The position numbers and the translations under genes are program-made. A stretch of DNA of 5,600 nucleotides from Dehalococcoidia bacterium (lineage in GTDB: Bacteria; Chloroflexota; Dehalococcoidia; Lucifugimonadales; Lucifugimonadaceae): NCBI GenBank assembly GCA_012270805.1, contig JAAXHR010000146.1, positions 1-5,600 on the forward strand, read 5' to 3'. Of the stretch, positions 5,515 to 5,600 are shown in pieces. The notes beneath the pieces are model-generated. The model was not told where the DNA came from and did no database searches. It worked only from the letters and a program-made list of their open reading frames with translations. Each line of letters begins with the position of its first letter. Position 1 is the first letter of the stretch.

Positions 5515-5600
5515 CTTTTGAAAATCCCACATTCATCCTCATCACGCTGGTATGGGCACTATGTTCCCTCCCCGTATTGATCATCGGAGTGCTCGGCATC
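5511..5600 (+). CDS. N-terminus of a membrane protein, cut by the window edge
   Basis: A GTG at 5511 opens a frame that stays open for 30 codons to the end of the window. The protein begins MTFENPTFILITLVWALC and continues with SLPVLIIGVLGI, a short polar N-terminus followed by a hydrophobic segment from about residue 8 onward, so a membrane anchor or first transmembrane helix is likely. GGGA lies 7 nt before the GTG. The start overlaps the TGA of the preceding frame in the arrangement GTGA, a common sign of translational coupling in an operon. Too little is visible to name a family. Confidence 0.5.
   Translation, partial: MTFENPTFILITLVWALCSLPVLIIGVLGI

Noticed and set aside
1..5600. CRISPR array, transposase, toxin-antitoxin or defence genes
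   Set aside because: No regularly spaced direct repeats, no transposase-like frame and no paired small toxin/antitoxin frames were seen on either strand.

Overview
The window looks like a piece of a bacterial chromosome of moderate GC content (judged by eye, not counted). Its gene set fits a free-living heterotroph: an enolase-superfamily sugar-acid dehydratase/racemase homologue, a ThDP-dependent 2-oxo-acid enzyme, and a class IIA HAD hydrolase. My best guess is marine Chloroflexota (Dehalococcoidia, SAR202-like). This rests on the general look of the proteins, including the C-terminal region at the left edge and the enolase paralogue type for which that group is known. It is inference and not proven by the sequence.

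Layout. Positions 1-939 (+ strand) hold the 3' part of a probable secreted or envelope protein, then a small two-helix membrane protein with a charged C-terminal tail. From 936 to 5150 three genes read leftward on the - strand: the enolase-superfamily enzyme (936-2084), the ThDP enzyme (2429-4087) and the HAD-IIA hydrolase (4281-5150). The gap at 2085-2428 contains a promoter for the enolase gene and a degenerate GC-rich palindromic repeat of about 150 bp. The gap at 4088-4280 contains a perfect TATAAT hexamer, an adjacent dyad and a second inverted repeat. The right end (5151-5600) is a divergent intergenic region, then a + strand stretch that reads as broken coding sequence across several frames. 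It finishes with a GTGA overlap into the start of a membrane protein that runs off the window.

How the genes may work together. Enolase-superfamily dehydratases of this type turn sugar acids into 2-keto-3-deoxy acids, ThDP enzymes decarboxylate or ligate 2-oxo acids, and HAD-IIA enzymes usually dephosphorylate small phosphate esters. A small catabolic module is therefore plausible. However, the gaps between these genes are wide and carry their own promoter-like sites, so they are probably separate transcripts and not one tight operon.

I do not see a previously undescribed system such as a defence island, CRISPR array, mobile element with a transposase, or RNA gene. The most interesting points are two departures from textbook active sites: Gly in place of the first metal-binding Asp in the enolase homologue, and Tyr in place of the second motif-I Asp in the HAD protein. 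The fragmented reading frames at the right edge are also worth checking.
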